A stretch of 64,000 nucleotides of DNA, taken from Buttiauxella agrestis (GTDB taxonomy: Bacteria; Pseudomonadota; Gammaproteobacteria; Enterobacterales; Enterobacteriaceae). The notes beneath the pieces are model-generated. The model did not search any database and was not told where the DNA came from. It was given only the letters and a program-made list of their open reading frames with translations. The DNA lies in contig NZ_UIGI01000001.1 in assembly GCF_900446255.1 (NCBI RefSeq), positions 708,763-772,762 of the forward strand. Direction: 5' to 3'. A program made the position numbers and the translations under genes. This document shows, piece after piece, positions 31,834 to 42,645 of this stretch (position 1 is the first letter of the stretch; the number at the start of each line of letters is the position of its first letter).

Positions 31834-31904
31834 GTGTCGGATGGCGCGTGCGCTTATCCGACCTACTTGAAGTTGTAGGGTGGAAGGCGCACGCGCCATC
31901 CACC
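31834..31904. repeat. REP pair (BIME-like) between araA and araD
   Basis: Two palindromic units lie here. GTCGGATGGCGCGTGCGC with its partner TTATCCGACCTAC comes first, then TGTAGGGTGGAAGG with GCGCACGCGCCATCCACC in opposite orientation. The layout is that of an interspersed REP mosaic. E. coli also has REP DNA at this spot. Such elements lower expression of the distal gene and stabilise upstream mRNA. Confidence 0.85.
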
Positions 31905-31914
31905 GTTCTCCTGA

Positions 31915-33417
31915 CTAACGTTTATAGCTGTAATAAACCTCGTTCCAGCGCAGAGAGTCTTTAAACGCAGGCAGGCGGGTGTCGTTATCAATAACCGCCA
32001 GTTCGATACCGTGCAGTTCGCTGAACAGGCGCATATCGTCGAGCGTCAGAGACTGGCTGAACACGGTGTGGTGTGCGCCGCCTGCCAGAATCCACGCTTC
32101 GGATGCGGTAGGCAGATCCGGCTGCGCTTTCCACAGTGCATTCGCCACAGGCAGTTTCGGCAATTGATGCGGTGCTTCGACGGTATCAACACAGTTCACC
32201 AGCAGGCGGAAACGATCGCCCAGATCGATAAGGCTCGCATTCAGCGCCGGGCCAGTTTGGGTTGAGAAGATCAAGCGTGCAGGATCGTCCTTGCCACCGA
32301 TCCCTAAATGCTGCACATCCAGAATCGGTTTTTCAGGCGTGGCGATAGATGGGCAAACTTCCAGCATGTGGGAACCGAGCACCATATCGTTGCCGTTCTC
32401 GAAGTGATAGGTGTAGTCCTCCATGAATGAGGTGCCGCCTTGCAGACCGGTTGACATCACCTTCATGATGCGAAGCAAAGCGGCAGTTTTCCAGTCGCCT
32501 TCGCCCGCAAAGCCGTAGCCTTGCTGCATCAGGCGTTGCACTGCCAGACCCGGAAGTTGTTTCAGGCCGTGCAGGTCTTCAAATGTGGTGGTAAAGGCAC
32601 TAAATCCGCCTTGCACCAGGAACTGTTTCATCCCCAGCTCAATGCGCGCGGCATCCAGCACATTCTGGCGTTTATCACCGTTGATCTGGGCTGCTGCACT
32701 CAGACGATAACTGCTTTCGTATTCGTCGACTAACGCGTTCACATCCCCGTCGCTCACCGCGTTTACAACCTGAACTAAATCGCCCACGGCGTAAGTGTTG
32801 ACCGCAAAACCAAACTTCATCTGCGCGGCCACTTTATCGCCGTCAGTCACGGCGACTTCACGCATGTTGTCGCCGAAACGAACGACTTTCAGTTGACGGG
32901 TATCTTGTTTTGAAACCGCCTGGCGCATCCAGGAACCAATGCGCTGATGTGCTTGCGGATCTTGCCAGTGACCGGTCACGACGGTGTGTTGCTGGCGCAT
33001 ACGTGCGCCGATGAAACCGAACTCACGGCCACCGTGGGCAGTCTGGTTCAGGTTCATAAAGTCCATATCAATGCTGCCCCATGGGATCTGTGCATTGAAT
33101 TGAGTGTGGAATTGCAGCAGCGGCTTGGTCAGGATGCTCAGGCCGTTGATCCACATTTTGGCAGGCGAGAAGGTGTGCAGCCACACCACCATACCGGCGC
33201 ATTTATCGTTGTAACTGGCATCGCGGCAAATAGCAGTAATTTCGTCAGGCGTAGTTCCCAGCGGCTTAAGCACCAGTTTGCACGGCAGTTTGGCTTCTTT
33301 ATTGAGCGCATTGACCACCTGCTCCGCGTGTTGGTTTACCTGGCGCAACGTTTCCGCGCCATAAAGATGTTGGCTACCAATCACGAACCACACTTCATAT
33401 TGTTCAAAAATGTTCAT
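31915..33417 (-). CDS. araA: L-arabinose isomerase AraA
   Basis: AraA converts L-arabinose to L-ribulose using Mn2+. The 500 residues equal E. coli. The metal ligands lie in the expected segments: [10 protein letters not shown] near 306, [10 protein letters not shown] near 333, GSHMLEV with its His near 350, and GGAHHTVFS with the His pair near 449-450. It follows araB by 10 bp and belongs to the AraC- and CRP-activated araBAD operon. Confidence 0.98.
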   Translation of the reverse strand: MNIFEQYEVWFVIGSQHLYGAETLRQVNQHAEQVVNALNKEAKLPCKLVLKPLGTTPDEITAICRDASYNDKCAGMVVWLHTFSPAKMWINGLSILTKPLLQFHTQFNAQIPWGSIDMDFMNLNQTAHGGREFGFIGARMRQQHTVVTGHWQDPQAHQRIGSWMRQAVSKQDTRQLKVVRFGDNMREVAVTDGDKVAAQMKFGFAVNTYAVGDLVQVVNAVSDGDVNALVDEYESSYRLSAAAQINGDKRQNVLDAARIELGMKQFLVQGGFSAFTTTFEDLHGLKQLPGLAVQRLMQQGYGFAGEGDWKTAALLRIMKVMSTGLQGGTSFMEDYTYHFENGNDMVLGSHMLEVCPSIATPEKPILDVQHLGIGGKDDPARLIFSTQTGPALNASLIDLGDRFRLLVNCVDTVEAPHQLPKLPVANALWKAQPDLPTASEAWILAGGAHHTVFSQSLTLDDMRLFSELHGIELAVIDNDTRLPAFKDSLRWNEVYYSYKR

Positions 33418-33427
33418 CGTTATGTCC

Positions 33428-35134
33428 TTAAAGGGTCACAGTGGCCGGGGCTGCATGAGGCGTCGCAGCAGGGGCTGAAGGGAGATAATGTTGTTCCGCG
33501 CTAACGGCCCATTGCTGATAGCGGCGGTAAAGTTGTTCAAAGCGCTCTGCGCGTTGAGGAATCGGTTGCAGGGTGTTTTCGATTTGGCTGGCCATAGCGA
33601 GCTGGGCGCGGGAAATATCTGCGTGTTTGCCCGCAGCCACGGCGGCAAAGATCGCAGCACCTAATGCGCAGCACTGGTCAGAGGCGACAATCTGTAGCGG
33701 GCGATTCAGTACGTCAGCGCACACCTGCATGATCACGGGGGATTTACGGGCAATACCGCCCAACGCCATCACGTGAGTGACGGGAATCCCTTGTTCGGTG
33801 AAGCATTCCATAATCGCTCGGGCACCAAAGGCGGTGGCGGCAATCAGCCCGCCAAACAGCGCAGGTGCGTCTGTTGCCAGGTTTAAATCGGTGATCACAC
33901 CTTTCAGGCGCTGATTGGCATTCGGCGTACGGCGGCCGTTAAACCAATCGAGGACGACCGGGAGATGTTCCAGAGAAGGGTTTTTCGCCCAGGCTTCCGT
34001 TAACGCAGGCAGCAGTTGTTTTTTGCTGGCATTGATTTGCTCGCGTAGTTCAGGATGCTGTTGCGCCAGTTGTTCCAGCGGCCAGCCGAGCACTCGGCCA
34101 AACCAGGCGTAGATATCACCAAACGCCGATTGTCCGGCTTCGAGGCCGATAAAGTCCGGAACCACGCTGCCATCGACTTGCCCGCAAATGCCTTTTACGG
34201 CGCGGTCGCCAACTGTGAGTTTGTCGGCAATCAAAATGTCGCAAGTAGAAGTGCCGATGACTTTCACCAGGGTGTTCGGCTGAGCGCCCGCGCCGACCGC
34301 ACCCATATGGCAATCAAATGCGCCACCGGAAATCACCACGCTCTGCGGCAGACCAAGGCGCTCAGACCATTCGGCGGAAAGGTTGCCGACCGGGATATCC
34401 GCAGTCCAGGTTTCGGTAAACATCGGATAAGCCAGATTCTGGTTAATCACCGGATCTAATTCATCAAAGAAACTCGCCGGAGGCAGGCCGCCCCAGCTTT
34501 CATGCCACAGGGATTTATGTCCGGCGCTACAGCGGCCACGGCGAATATCTTGCGGGCGAGTGGTGCCGGAAAGCAGTGCCGGAACCCAGTCGCACAGTTC
34601 AATCCACGATACGGCGGCTTGTGCCACTTGTGGGTCAGCGCGGGTGACGTGCAGGATTTTTGCCCAGAACCATTCGCTGGAATAAATACCGCCGATGTAA
34701 CGGGAATAGTCACTTTTCCCGGGCTGATGGCACAGGCGGGTAATCGCTTCGGCTTCTTCTACGGCAGTGTGATCTTTCCACAACACAAACATGGCGTTCG
34801 GGTTGTCCGCGAATTCTGGCGTCAGCGCCAGCACATTCCCTTGGGCATCTATCGGGGCGGGAGTGGAGCCGGTGCTGTCGACGCCAATGCCGCACACGCG
34901 GGCGCGTTGTTCAGCCGTCAACTCAGCAAGAACGGTTTTTACCGCACGTTCCATGGACTCAATGTAATCCTGCGGATGATGGCGGAACTGGTTGTTTGGG
35001 GCGTCACAATATTGGCCTTCTTGCCAGCGCGGATACCATTCCACGCTCGTGGCGAGCTCCGCACCGTTTTCGCAATCAACGGCTAAGGCGCGCACGGAAT
35101 CACTGCCAAAATCGAGGCCCAGCGCAATCGACAT
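33428..35134 (-). CDS. araB: L-ribulokinase AraB
   Basis: AraB phosphorylates L-ribulose with ATP. The FGGY-family kinase opens with [15 protein letters not shown] and has GVDSTGSTP near 95, and [16 protein letters not shown] and [11 protein letters not shown] in the C-terminal ATP-binding half. 568 residues compare with 566 in E. coli. It is the first gene of araBAD, divergent from araC across the 340-bp control region. Confidence 0.98.
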   Translation of the reverse strand: MSIALGLDFGSDSVRALAVDCENGAELATSVEWYPRWQEGQYCDAPNNQFRHHPQDYIESMERAVKTVLAELTAEQRARVCGIGVDSTGSTPAPIDAQGNVLALTPEFADNPNAMFVLWKDHTAVEEAEAITRLCHQPGKSDYSRYIGGIYSSEWFWAKILHVTRADPQVAQAAVSWIELCDWVPALLSGTTRPQDIRRGRCSAGHKSLWHESWGGLPPASFFDELDPVINQNLAYPMFTETWTADIPVGNLSAEWSERLGLPQSVVISGGAFDCHMGAVGAGAQPNTLVKVIGTSTCDILIADKLTVGDRAVKGICGQVDGSVVPDFIGLEAGQSAFGDIYAWFGRVLGWPLEQLAQQHPELREQINASKKQLLPALTEAWAKNPSLEHLPVVLDWFNGRRTPNANQRLKGVITDLNLATDAPALFGGLIAATAFGARAIMECFTEQGIPVTHVMALGGIARKSPVIMQVCADVLNRPLQIVASDQCCALGAAIFAAVAAGKHADISRAQLAMASQIENTLQPIPQRAERFEQLYRRYQQWAVSAEQHYLPSAPAATPHAAPATVTL

Positions 35135-35194
35135 TTTTTTACTCCCTGACCTGGTTATCTATGGAAATGACATTAGTTTTTATGCCGGAAAACC

Positions 35195-35233
35195 GTCAGG
35201 TCGTATTCGCTGTAGTTATGGAGAAATTTGCTG
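35195..35233 (-). promoter_or_regulatory. araI1-I2 half-sites of the araBAD promoter
   Basis: On the minus strand CAGCAAATTTCTCCATA (35233-35217) corresponds to araI1 (consensus TAGC-N7-TCCATA). ACAGCGAATACGACCTGACG just downstream corresponds to I2. Order and spacing match the E. coli promoter, where AraC with arabinose binds both to activate transcription of araB. Confidence 0.85.
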
Positions 35234-35243
35234 TGCCTTTGAG

Positions 35244-35265
35244 AAGTGTGACGCCCCGCAAATAA
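35244..35265. promoter_or_regulatory. CRP site of the ara control region
   Basis: TGTGA-CGCCCC-GCAAA lies just upstream of araI1 and is almost identical to the E. coli ara CRP site (minus-strand context TTTGCGGGGCGTCACAC). The second half is weak, as in E. coli. Confidence 0.8.
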
Positions 35266-35267
35266 TC

Positions 35268-35305
35268 GATGTGGACATTTCTGCTACTTTTATAAACACT
35301 TCGGT
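35268..35305. promoter_or_regulatory. araO1 operator
   Basis: The minus-strand sequence around GTGTTTATAAAAGTAGCAGA and ATGTCCACATCG resembles E. coli araO1, where AraC dimers repress the araC promoter. It sits next to the CRP site in the same order as in E. coli. Confidence 0.65.
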
Positions 35306-35421
35306 TATCGTCACAAAACCTTGTGATTGACGAATGAAAAGCATAGGTGCAGGTAAATTGCGGCTTTATGATGAAATCAGGACGGTTTGTTGTTTGTGCA
35401 GTATGACGCCGCCAGTGAATA

Positions 35422-35440
35422 GCATGGATATGGACAAATT
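35422..35440. promoter_or_regulatory. araO2 distal half-site
   Basis: AGCATGGATATGGACAAAT contains the TATGGACAA core of araO2, located ~200 bp from araI1 and 35 bp before the araC start. This is where E. coli AraC loops to I1 without arabinose. The arrangement implies a conserved DNA loop. Confidence 0.65.
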
Positions 35441-35474
35441 GTTCCTGCCGACCAATTAAATAGCGAGCTTGATG

Positions 35475-36320
35475 ATGCCTGAGATGCAAAACGATCCCCT
35501 GTTACCGGGGTACTCATTTAACGCCCACCTGGTGGCCGGATTAACGCCAATTGAAGCTGAAGGGCCACTGGATTTTTTCATCGACAGACCGCTGGGCATG
35601 AAAGGCTACATCCTCAATTTAACGGTGCGCGGAGAAGGGGTTATCAATAATCAGGGGAAGAACTATATTTGCCGCCCAGGCGATATTCTGTTGTTCCCTC
35701 CGGGTGAAGTGCACCACTATGGCCGCGAACCTGCCAGCAAAGAGTGGTATCACCAGTGGGTTTACTTCCGCCCGCGCGCTTACTGGCAGGAGTGGCTGAA
35801 CTGGGAGCCTATCTTTGCCCATACGGGGTTTTTCCGCCCGGATGACGCTCACCAGCAAAACTTTTCTCAGCTCTTTGGGCAGATTATTGAGGCCGGGCAG
35901 GCAGAAGGGCGTTACGCGGAATTATTGGCTATCAATCTGTTAGAACAATTATTACTGCGGCGCATGGAAGTATTAAGCGCCTCGCTCAATCCCCCGCTTG
36001 ATAACCGCGTTCGTGACGCGTGCCAGTACATCAGCGACCATCTGGCTGATAACCAGTTTGATATCGCCAGTGTCGCGCAGCATGTCTGTTTATCGCCTTC
36101 TCGCCTGTCGCATTTGTTCCGCCAGCAGCTTGGCGTCAGCGTTTTAAGCTGGCGTGAAGACCAACGTATTCTCCAGGCCAAACTATTGCTGAGTACCACG
36201 CGTATGCCGATTGCCAGCGTCGGGCGCAATGTCGGGTTTGAAGACCAGCTCTATTTTTCGCGAGTTTTCAAGAAGTGCACGGGTGCCAGCCCGAGTGAGT
36301 TTCGTGCAGGGTGTGAATGA
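35475..36320 (+). CDS. araC: arabinose operon regulator AraC
   Basis: AraC represses by looping without arabinose and activates araBAD with it. It has an N-terminal cupin arabinose-binding domain ([19 protein letters not shown] near 68-86), then a linker and two helix-turn-helix motifs ([20 protein letters not shown] near 194-213 and [12 protein letters not shown] near 244-255). Three tandem ATG or TTG codons are possible starts. I choose 35475 by alignment with E. coli MAEAQND. At 281 residues it lacks the last ~11 residues of E. coli AraC, a non-essential tail. Confidence 0.96.
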   Translation: MPEMQNDPLLPGYSFNAHLVAGLTPIEAEGPLDFFIDRPLGMKGYILNLTVRGEGVINNQGKNYICRPGDILLFPPGEVHHYGREPASKEWYHQWVYFRPRAYWQEWLNWEPIFAHTGFFRPDDAHQQNFSQLFGQIIEAGQAEGRYAELLAINLLEQLLLRRMEVLSASLNPPLDNRVRDACQYISDHLADNQFDIASVAQHVCLSPSRLSHLFRQQLGVSVLSWREDQRILQAKLLLSTTRMPIASVGRNVGFEDQLYFSRVFKKCTGASPSEFRAGCE

Positions 36321-36407
36321 TCACTATAATTTATACATACAAATGATGGCTTGACGGTTATCTCATCACTCAGGAGAATCGCCCACTCGTTTCTCGACGG
36401 ACGCTTT

Positions 36408-37181
36408 ATGGAAGCTTTGCTGGAACACTTTATAACTCAGTCAGTGGCGTATTCGCTTTTTGCGGTGATGCTGGTGGCCTTTCTGGAATCTCTGGCGCTG
36501 GTGGGGCTTATCCTGCCTGGCACGGTAATGATGGCGGGGCTGGGTGCGCTGATTGGCGGCGGGCAGGTCGGTTTTTATCACGCCTGGGCTGCGGGGATAG
36601 TCGGTTGCTTGTTGGGCGACTGGATTTCGTTCTGGCTTGGGGGACGCTTCAAAGGGCCATTGCACCGCTGGTCGTTTATGAAAAAAAACAAAGCGCTGCT
36701 GGATAAAACCGAGCACGCGCTGCATCAGCACAGCATGTTTACCATCCTGGTTGGCCGTTTTGTTGGCCCGACACGCCCGCTGGTACCGATGGTCGCAGGC
36801 ATGTTGGATCTCCCTGTTTCTAAATTTATTGTCCCTAACATCATCGGCTGCATTTTCTGGCCGCCCATCTACTTCTTGCCCGGAATTCTGGCGGGAGCCG
36901 CCATTGATATTCCTGCGGATATGCAGAGCGGCAGCTTTAAATGGCTGTTACTGCTGGTCGCGCTGGGCCTTTGGCTGGCGGGCTGGTTGTGCTGGCGCTG
37001 GTGGCGTAGCGGTAAAGCAAGTGCCGACCGTTTAACGCAATATTTGCCTCGGGCGCGTTTGCATTGGCTAGCCCCCACCATGGCGGTGCTGGCGATAGGC
37101 AGTTTTGTGGTGATTCAAATGCACCCGTTAATGCCGATTTACCGCGAAATTTTGTGGAAAGTGCTTACTGGCCACCACTAA
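36408..37181 (+). CDS. yabI: DedA-family membrane protein YabI
   Basis: YabI is an inner-membrane DedA protein; the family is linked to polyprenyl-phosphate and phospholipid translocation and envelope homeostasis. Family marks are [16 protein letters not shown] near residue 23 and [16 protein letters not shown] near 118-133, which holds the conserved Arg residues. The frame opens at 36351, but the ATG at 36408 gives the E. coli N-terminus and 257 residues. Its 3' end overlaps the convergent thiQ by 17 bp. Confidence 0.95.
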   Translation: MEALLEHFITQSVAYSLFAVMLVAFLESLALVGLILPGTVMMAGLGALIGGGQVGFYHAWAAGIVGCLLGDWISFWLGGRFKGPLHRWSFMKKNKALLDKTEHALHQHSMFTILVGRFVGPTRPLVPMVAGMLDLPVSKFIVPNIIGCIFWPPIYFLPGILAGAAIDIPADMQSGSFKWLLLLVALGLWLAGWLCWRWWRSGKASADRLTQYLPRARLHWLAPTMAVLAIGSFVVIQMHPLMPIYREILWKVLTGHH

Positions 37182-37869
37182 TACCCAGCAGCGCCGATGC
37201 GCTGGCTTCCCCGCTCAATAAGGTTGCCGTGTCGCCATCCCAGGCGATACGGCCATCGACCACCACCAGACTTCTTTCGGCAATGCGTGCCGCATCTTCA
37301 ACACTGTGTGACACCATCAACAGCGTCAGTTGCTGCTGGCGGCACAGGTCATCAAGCAATTGCAGCATCTCCTGGCGCAGCGCCGGATCGAGTGCTGAGA
37401 AAGGTTCATCGAGCAGCAAAATAGGTTGCTCGCGCACCAGACAGCGGGCGAGGGCGACACGCTGGCGCTGGCCGCCAGAAAGCTGTGAAGGCAAACGGTC
37501 GAGCAAATCACTAATCGCCATTTGACTGGCAATGGTCGCCAGACGCTGCTGCTGTTCAGGATTCAGCTTCAGGCCGGGATTTATCCCAAGCCCTATGTTC
37601 TGACGCACCGTCAGATGGCTAAAAAGATTGTTCTCCTGGAACAGCATCGACACCGGGCGCTGCGCAGGTGCGCTATGCGAATGATCTTCATTGTTGAGCC
37701 TAATCTGCCCGCTGGCAGGTGTCAGAAAACCGGCAATCAAACTCAGCAGCGTACTTTTCCCCGCGCCGCTTGGCCCCAGCACCGCCACGCGTTCTCCGGC
37801 ATTAATTTGCATCGAAAAACGCATCGGTAAATGGTGATAGAGCCAGGTTACATCAGTTAGCGTTAGCAT
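37165..37869 (-). CDS. thiQ: thiamine ABC transporter ATP-binding protein ThiQ
   Basis: ThiQ powers uptake of thiamine and thiamine pyrophosphate through ThiP. The 234-residue ATPase shows Walker [10 protein letters not shown], the signature [14 protein letters not shown] and Walker [13 protein letters not shown]. The ATG at 37869 is chosen over 37890 because it aligns with E. coli MLKLTDITW. It overlaps thiP by 17 bp and, at its end, the convergent yabI. Confidence 0.96.
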   Translation of the reverse strand: MLTLTDVTWLYHHLPMRFSMQINAGERVAVLGPSGAGKSTLLSLIAGFLTPASGQIRLNNEDHSHSAPAQRPVSMLFQENNLFSHLTVRQNIGLGINPGLKLNPEQQQRLATIASQMAISDLLDRLPSQLSGGQRQRVALARCLVREQPILLLDEPFSALDPALRQEMLQLLDDLCRQQQLTLLMVSHSVEDAARIAERSLVVVDGRIAWDGDTATLLSGEASASALLGISGGQ

Positions 37870-39463
37870 GGCGTCCCGGAAGTTTTTCAATCAATGTGAA
37901 TAAAGCAAAGCACAGTATCAGCAGGATCAGCGCGGTAACGGCGCCATCCTGGCTACGATATGAACCAATTTGTTGATAGAGATAGAACGGTAGCGTGCGG
38001 AAATCTTCATTACCAAATAGCGCCACGACGCCAAAATCACCAATCGAGAGCACGCAGGCAAATGCTAGCGCCTGTGCCAGTGGGCGTTTGAGCGCCCGTA
38101 ACTCGATGTAGCGTAGGCGATTTAAGCCACTGATATTGAGTGACTGGCACAATTTGCCGTAGCGTTCCGCGACATCCAGCATCGGGTTTTCCAGCACTTT
38201 CAACGCATAGGGAATGGCCATCAGCGCATTGGTAAAAATTACGATGCCGTCAGCGGTTTGCGGCAAACCCACGCTGTTATTGAGCAACAGGAAAAAGCCG
38301 GTTGCCAGCACAATGCCCGGCATGGCTAAAATCAACATGCCGCTCAGTTCCAGCGCCTGCCCGGCAAATGCGCGGTTGCGCAGGCGCAATTCACGCGAAC
38401 TCCACAGCAGCATCACTGTTATCACCACACAGATTAACCCTGCGCCCACGGCGATTCGTAATGAGGTGAATAATGCCTGCCATAGAATCGGTTGTGACAG
38501 CACAGAACCCAGGCCGCTATTGATGCCATCAATGATGACCGCTATCAGCGGCGGTAATAACAACAGCAGTGCGAGTACGATAAGCAGCCCGTCACACAGT
38601 CTGCGGCGCAGGTTATCCTGCGGGTCGCGCCAGCCTTGCATCTGGCTGATACCCACCGGAATCGCTTTGCTAAGGCGTTGGCTCATCAGCACCAGACCCA
38701 GGCAGCAAATCATTTGTACTAATGCGAGCAACGCCGCACGGGCTGGATCGTAGTCGTAACTCAGCGCCTGGAAGATGGCCAGTTCGATAGTGGTCGCCTG
38801 CGGCCCGCCGCCCAGTGAAAGCACGGTGGCAAAACTGGCGAAGCAAAGCATGAAAATGAGTGCGGCGGCAGGAAGAATCTGGCGGCGTAACCACGGCCAT
38901 TCCACAAAGCGGAAGAAATTCCAGCCCTGCATTCCCAGCTGTGCGGCGACCTGGCGCTGTTCGCTGGGGATATTTTCCAGCGCCTGAAGCAGCAAACGCG
39001 TCGCCATCGGCAGGTTAAAAAAGACGTGAGCTAATAAAATGCCCTTAAGGCCATATGGCGAGAAAACCCATTCAATGCCCAGCCAGGCGCACAATGAGGC
39101 CAGCCAACCTTCGCGGCCGTAAACCGTCAGAATCCCGAACACGGCCACTAACACTGGCAAAACCAGCGTCATGGCGCACAGGCGTAACAGCGCGAGCCGC
39201 CCCGGAAAACGGCGGCGGTAAAGTGCGCGGGCGAGGAAAATCGCCGGAAATACCGAAAGGGCAGCGGAGAGGAATGCTTGCCAGAACGAGAAACGCAGTA
39301 CGTGCCACAAATAGCTATCCTGCACCAGAGCACGGATATCGGTTTGCGGCGCGTTAAACCACAGCGCCAGAAAAGCCGCCAGGGCTACGGCTACCACGAG
39401 AGTAGCGGCGCATAGCCCTGGAATCAGCCAGCCGGGGATCAGCGGCTGACGGCGCGTTGCCAT
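37853..39463 (-). CDS. thiP: thiamine ABC transporter permease ThiP
   Basis: ThiP is the membrane permease of the thiamine importer. The 536 residues equal E. coli and form two homologous halves of about six membrane segments. Each carries an EAA-type loop that contacts Thi[21 protein letters not shown] near 195-214 and [19 protein letters not shown] near 452-470. It overlaps thiB by 25 bp and thiQ by 17 bp, so the three genes are tightly coupled. Confidence 0.96.
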   Translation of the reverse strand: MATRRQPLIPGWLIPGLCAATLVVAVALAAFLALWFNAPQTDIRALVQDSYLWHVLRFSFWQAFLSAALSVFPAIFLARALYRRRFPGRLALLRLCAMTLVLPVLVAVFGILTVYGREGWLASLCAWLGIEWVFSPYGLKGILLAHVFFNLPMATRLLLQALENIPSEQRQVAAQLGMQGWNFFRFVEWPWLRRQILPAAALIFMLCFASFATVLSLGGGPQATTIELAIFQALSYDYDPARAALLALVQMICCLGLVLMSQRLSKAIPVGISQMQGWRDPQDNLRRRLCDGLLIVLALLLLLPPLIAVIIDGINSGLGSVLSQPILWQALFTSLRIAVGAGLICVVITVMLLWSSRELRLRNRAFAGQALELSGMLILAMPGIVLATGFFLLLNNSVGLPQTADGIVIFTNALMAIPYALKVLENPMLDVAERYGKLCQSLNISGLNRLRYIELRALKRPLAQALAFACVLSIGDFGVVALFGNEDFRTLPFYLYQQIGSYRSQDGAVTALILLILCFALFTLIEKLPGRHANAN

Positions 39464-40422
39464 TCACTAATCCAGCTGGCGCGATGGGAAGAGACGTCTT
39501 GCGGGCTAAATTCCAGCGTGGTCTGCGGTTTCACCAGGCCGTTAAAACCTTCTGGCAATTTCACGTCCGTTACCGGGTACATCCAGTTGCCGGTTGGGAT
39601 GGTGTTCTGGAAACCTGGCGAGGTGATAAATTTCATGAATTTCTCAGCCAGTTCAGGCTGCTTGCTGGAAGCCAGACGGCCAGCGACTTCGACCTGCAAA
39701 TAATGCCCTTCGCTGAAATTTGCCGCTGCGTAGTTATCTTTTTTCTCTTCGATAATGTGATACGCCGGTGACGTGGTGTAGCTCATCACCAAATCACCTT
39801 CGCCTTTCAGGAACAGGCCGTATGCTTCAGACCAGCCTTTGGTGACGGTGACGGTTTTCTTCGCCAGTTTCGCCCAGGCTTCAGGCGTTTTGTCGCCGTA
39901 AACTTTTTGCATCCATAACAGCAGGCCTAAACCCGGCGTGCTGGTGCGCGGATCCTGGTAAATCACTTTCCATTTTTGGTCGCTTTCGACCAGTTCTTTC
40001 AGGCTTTTTGGCGGGTTTTTCAGTTTGTTTTTATCGTAGACGAAAGCGAAATAGCCGTAGTCGAAAGGCACGAACGTGTCGTTGTTCCAGCCGCCAGGGA
40101 TTTTCAGTTTGCTGCTATCAACATTGCTGGTGGCAAACAGTTTGGTCTGCGCAGCCGCTTCCAGCAAATTGTTATCCAGGCCCAGCACCACATCAGCCTT
40201 GGTGTTTTTCCCTTCCATGCGCAGGCGATTTAGCAAAGAGACGCCGTCTTCCAGTGCGACGAATTTCAGCTCGCAATTGCAGTCAGCTTCAAAGGCTTTT
40301 TTCACCGCAGGGCCTGGACCCCAGTCGGCGGCAAAGGAGTCGTAGGTGTAAACAGTCAGCAGGGGTTTGGCAAAAACCGGGGCGGCGATGAGTGCCAGTA
40401 ACGGCAGGAATTTTTTGAACAC
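39439..40422 (-). CDS. thiB: periplasmic thiamine-binding protein ThiB
   Basis: ThiB (TbpA) captures thiamine, TMP and TPP in the periplasm. The protein has a signal peptide ending at VFA (residue ~18), then KPLLTVYTYDSF. The open frame extends to 40476, but the start is set at the GTG at 40422: AAGAGG lies upstream and the result is the 327-residue E. coli form. It follows a TPP riboswitch, so thiBPQ should be shut off when TPP is plentiful. Confidence 0.95.
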   Translation of the reverse strand: MFKKFLPLLALIAAPVFAKPLLTVYTYDSFAADWGPGPAVKKAFEADCNCELKFVALEDGVSLLNRLRMEGKNTKADVVLGLDNNLLEAAAQTKLFATSNVDSSKLKIPGGWNNDTFVPFDYGYFAFVYDKNKLKNPPKSLKELVESDQKWKVIYQDPRTSTPGLGLLLWMQKVYGDKTPEAWAKLAKKTVTVTKGWSEAYGLFLKGEGDLVMSYTTSPAYHIIEEKKDNYAAANFSEGHYLQVEVAGRLASSKQPELAEKFMKFITSPGFQNTIPTGNWMYPVTDVKLPEGFNGLVKPQTTLEFSPQDVSSHRASWISEWQRAVSR

Positions 40423-40475
40423 TTTGCACCTCTTGGAATTAGGGGTGGCAAAGGATATTTGAGAATAGAGCCTCA

Positions 40476-40555
40476 AATCCCTTCGCCGGCATTATCCGGA
40501 TCAGGTTCGACGGGTATTATCTCAGCCAGACTTTCGTCTTAGCACCCCGTTGAGA
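40476..40555 (-). promoter_or_regulatory. TPP riboswitch (THI element) of thiBPQ
   Basis: The minus strand reads CAACGGGGTGCTAAG, then GGCTGAGATAATACCCGTCG, AACCTGATCCGGATAATGCC and GGCGAAGGGA, the conserved core of the TPP-sensing aptamer. It ends ~54 bp before the thiB start. In E. coli a stable fragment of this leader was named SroA. Confidence 0.95.
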
Positions 40556-40595
40556 ACGCGAGCATTGTAATGATTCTGTGAATGAATCGAAAGTA

Positions 40596-42254
40596 TTAAG
40601 GTTCCGGCGGCGCAAACCAGGCCGATTTAAAGTCAAACCAGCCGAGCGTGTTCATCCTCACGCCGCGCATGCTGCGTTGTCCCTCGATGCGCAGCCAGTG
40701 GTGAATTAACGGCAAAATGTCATTATTCTCAACGCGCTTCTGGCACCACTCCGGCAGTGAAAGCTCGCCGTTGTGCCATTTACGGGTATCGGATTCCCAG
40801 TCAATCGCAATACATTTTTGAATGAGCGGCACCTCATAGAGATGCGAAAAGAGTGAAAATTCTAGCGGCAGGGTGAAGTTGGCGCTGTTAAGCCAGATAT
40901 CGCTTTCGGCATCGCCCTGATGCCACTCTTCATAACTGACTTCTTGCACCACCAGTTTTACGCCTACGCGTGCCAGCAATTGTTCCATCACTTTACTGAT
41001 AACCCGGTGCTCAACGTGGTCGCGATAGAACGTCAGTGTTACGGACTCAAGCCCTGCGGGTTTTTCGACTACCGGCTGCGGTCGGGTATGGTGCCAGCGT
41101 GGCAATAAGCCGTATGCCGGGAACCAATACTGCTGGTTTTGTTCGCCCGCGCTATAAAGCAGGTGAATAGGTGCCAGCACATGGCTCAACCAGCGACGCA
41201 CTTGTTCATGGCTGCCGGATTGCGAGCGTCTATCAAATAAAATGTAGTAACAGCCTTCTTCCAGGCGACTTTCAACCGCTTTCTCGCTGTCAGGCATTCC
41301 CGATAATTGCACCGCACAACTGACGTCTTCACCAATTTCCGGCAGCACCCAGAAATTCACTTCGTCTATTAATGCGCGATAGCCAAAGTAATCATCATAG
41401 GCCTGGATCTTTAGTTGGTTGGTGTTGTTACGCACGACGGAATAGGGGCCGGAGCCGACTGGCTGGCGGGAAAAGTTGTCCAGCGTTTGCCACTCACGCG
41501 GCAGAATCATCGCATTGACACTGCCAAGCAACCACGGCAGCCAGTTATCCGGCTGTGAGAGCGTAATATCCAGTGTCCAGGCGGTTGGGGAGCTAATCTG
41601 GGTGATGTGAGAATAGAGCGGTAGCGCATTAATCCGTTGCAAAGAGGTCATGACATCGAGCATATCCAGCTCGCGGCCATGGTGGAAATGAATGCCTGGA
41701 CGCAAATAAAAACGCCAGTGTAATGGGGATATTTGCTGCCAGTGGTGAGCTATATCCGCTTCCAGTTCCCCATTTTCCTCATTTATGCGGATTAAGCCGC
41801 TGAAAATTTGCCGGGCAATATGCGTTTCTGAACGGCGTAAAGCCGAGCCTGGTAACAGGTTTAGCAGCGGACGATAGTAAAGAACGCGCAGAATATGTCG
41901 CCCCTGCCGGAAGCTGCGTCCGAGGTGGGAGATCAGCATCTGGCGCACTGCGGCTTTATCCCCAACGATCTGCACCAGTTGATCAATTCTGTCCTGCTCG
42001 AGAAGATCCTCTGCCCGCTGTTGCTGGAGTGCGAGGCCCGTGTAGAGAAATTCGAGCTGCGAACGTTTGCCGCGTCCGACTTCCGCTTTCCAGCTCAGCC
42101 AGCCCTTTTCCTGCATCGCACTGAGTAGCGTGCGCATATGGCGGCGGGAGCAATTCAGCAGCGAGGCCAGGTCATTCAACGTTGTATCCTGCGGTTTACC
42201 TTCGAAATATTGCCACAGGCGGATGAATTGTTGTTGCAGACGACTCGAACTCAT
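40596..42254 (-). CDS. sgrR: SgrR, activator of the glucose-phosphate stress sRNA
   Basis: SgrR senses sugar-phosphate stress and activates sgrS. It has an N-terminal winged helix-turn-helix (residues ~10-60, [20 protein letters not shown]) joined to an oligopeptide-binding-protein-like domain that reads the signal. 552 residues compare with 551 in E. coli, and the C-terminus [17 protein letters not shown] is conserved. It is divergent from SgrS/sgrT. Confidence 0.97.
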   Translation of the reverse strand: MSSSRLQQQFIRLWQYFEGKPQDTTLNDLASLLNCSRRHMRTLLSAMQEKGWLSWKAEVGRGKRSQLEFLYTGLALQQQRAEDLLEQDRIDQLVQIVGDKAAVRQMLISHLGRSFRQGRHILRVLYYRPLLNLLPGSALRRSETHIARQIFSGLIRINEENGELEADIAHHWQQISPLHWRFYLRPGIHFHHGRELDMLDVMTSLQRINALPLYSHITQISSPTAWTLDITLSQPDNWLPWLLGSVNAMILPREWQTLDNFSRQPVGSGPYSVVRNNTNQLKIQAYDDYFGYRALIDEVNFWVLPEIGEDVSCAVQLSGMPDSEKAVESRLEEGCYYILFDRRSQSGSHEQVRRWLSHVLAPIHLLYSAGEQNQQYWFPAYGLLPRWHHTRPQPVVEKPAGLESVTLTFYRDHVEHRVISKVMEQLLARVGVKLVVQEVSYEEWHQGDAESDIWLNSANFTLPLEFSLFSHLYEVPLIQKCIAIDWESDTRKWHNGELSLPEWCQKRVENNDILPLIHHWLRIEGQRSMRGVRMNTLGWFDFKSAWFAPPEP

Positions 42255-42342
42255 AAAAGAGGAACTCCTGTCAGAAACTCATCAATTTAACTTTCCTCAT
42301 ATTACGCCAATAATCATCAACGTTGAAAGCGAGGAGGTACAT

Positions 42343-42504
42343 ATGAAACGGTCGCCAGTGGTTAAGTTTTATCAACAGTATTTTACCGCAACCCAAAGTG
42401 TTTCTGCTGGATGGCTGGCTCGCCTGACAGCATCGCAACGTCTAAGGATGCTTGAGGACTTAATGCAGTGGGAGGTGACAACTTCCGTGACCGTGAAGTA
42501 CTGA
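42343..42504 (+). CDS. sgrT: SgrT, inhibitor of glucose transport encoded within SgrS
   Basis: SgrT blocks EIICB-Glc (PtsG) activity and complements the RNA function of SgrS. The 53-residue protein shares KFYQQYFTAT, RLTASQRLRMLE and LMQWE with the 43-residue E. coli SgrT. It has a longer N-terminus (MKRSPVV) and C-terminus. The start has a strong GAGGAGGT ribosome site five bases upstream. It lies in the 5' part of SgrS, as in E. coli. Confidence 0.92.
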   Translation: MKRSPVVKFYQQYFTATQSVSAGWLARLTASQRLRMLEDLMQWEVTTSVTVKY

Positions 42505-42547
42505 CTCGTTGAGACATGTGTGACTGAGAATTGGTGATGTTCACCTG

Positions 42548-42577
42548 GCCAGCAGATTGTTACTGCTGGCTTTTTTA
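42548..42577 (+). terminator. SgrS terminator
   Basis: GCCAGCAG-ATTGTTA-CTGCTGGC followed by TTTTTT, the Hfq-binding 3' end of SgrS. Confidence 0.92.
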
Positions 42578-42645
42578 TACCCGTCATTAAGGTATAGTTT
42601 ACGTTTTGCACACCCAGTGAGCGCTCGAACAAAAGGAATTTCTGC

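Larger units (their letters stand above)
42322..42577 (+). ncRNA. sgrS: SgrS small RNA
   Basis: SgrS is an Hfq-dependent RNA made under glucose-6-phosphate stress; it pairs with ptsG mRNA and also encodes SgrT. The pairing segment GTGTGACTGAGAATTGGTG (around 42517-42535) differs from E. coli by one base. It is followed by a small GGTG/CACC hairpin and the terminator stem GCCAGCAG/CTGCTGGC with TTTTTT. The 5' end is set by aligning GTTGAAAGC with E. coli GATGAAGC and is uncertain by a few bases. Confidence 0.9.

Noticed and set aside
36283-36320. AraC C-terminal truncation as a frameshift or pseudogene
   Set aside because: The stop after FRAGCE comes after both DNA-binding motifs, and the tail missing relative to E. 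coli is not essential. The gene is taken as functional.
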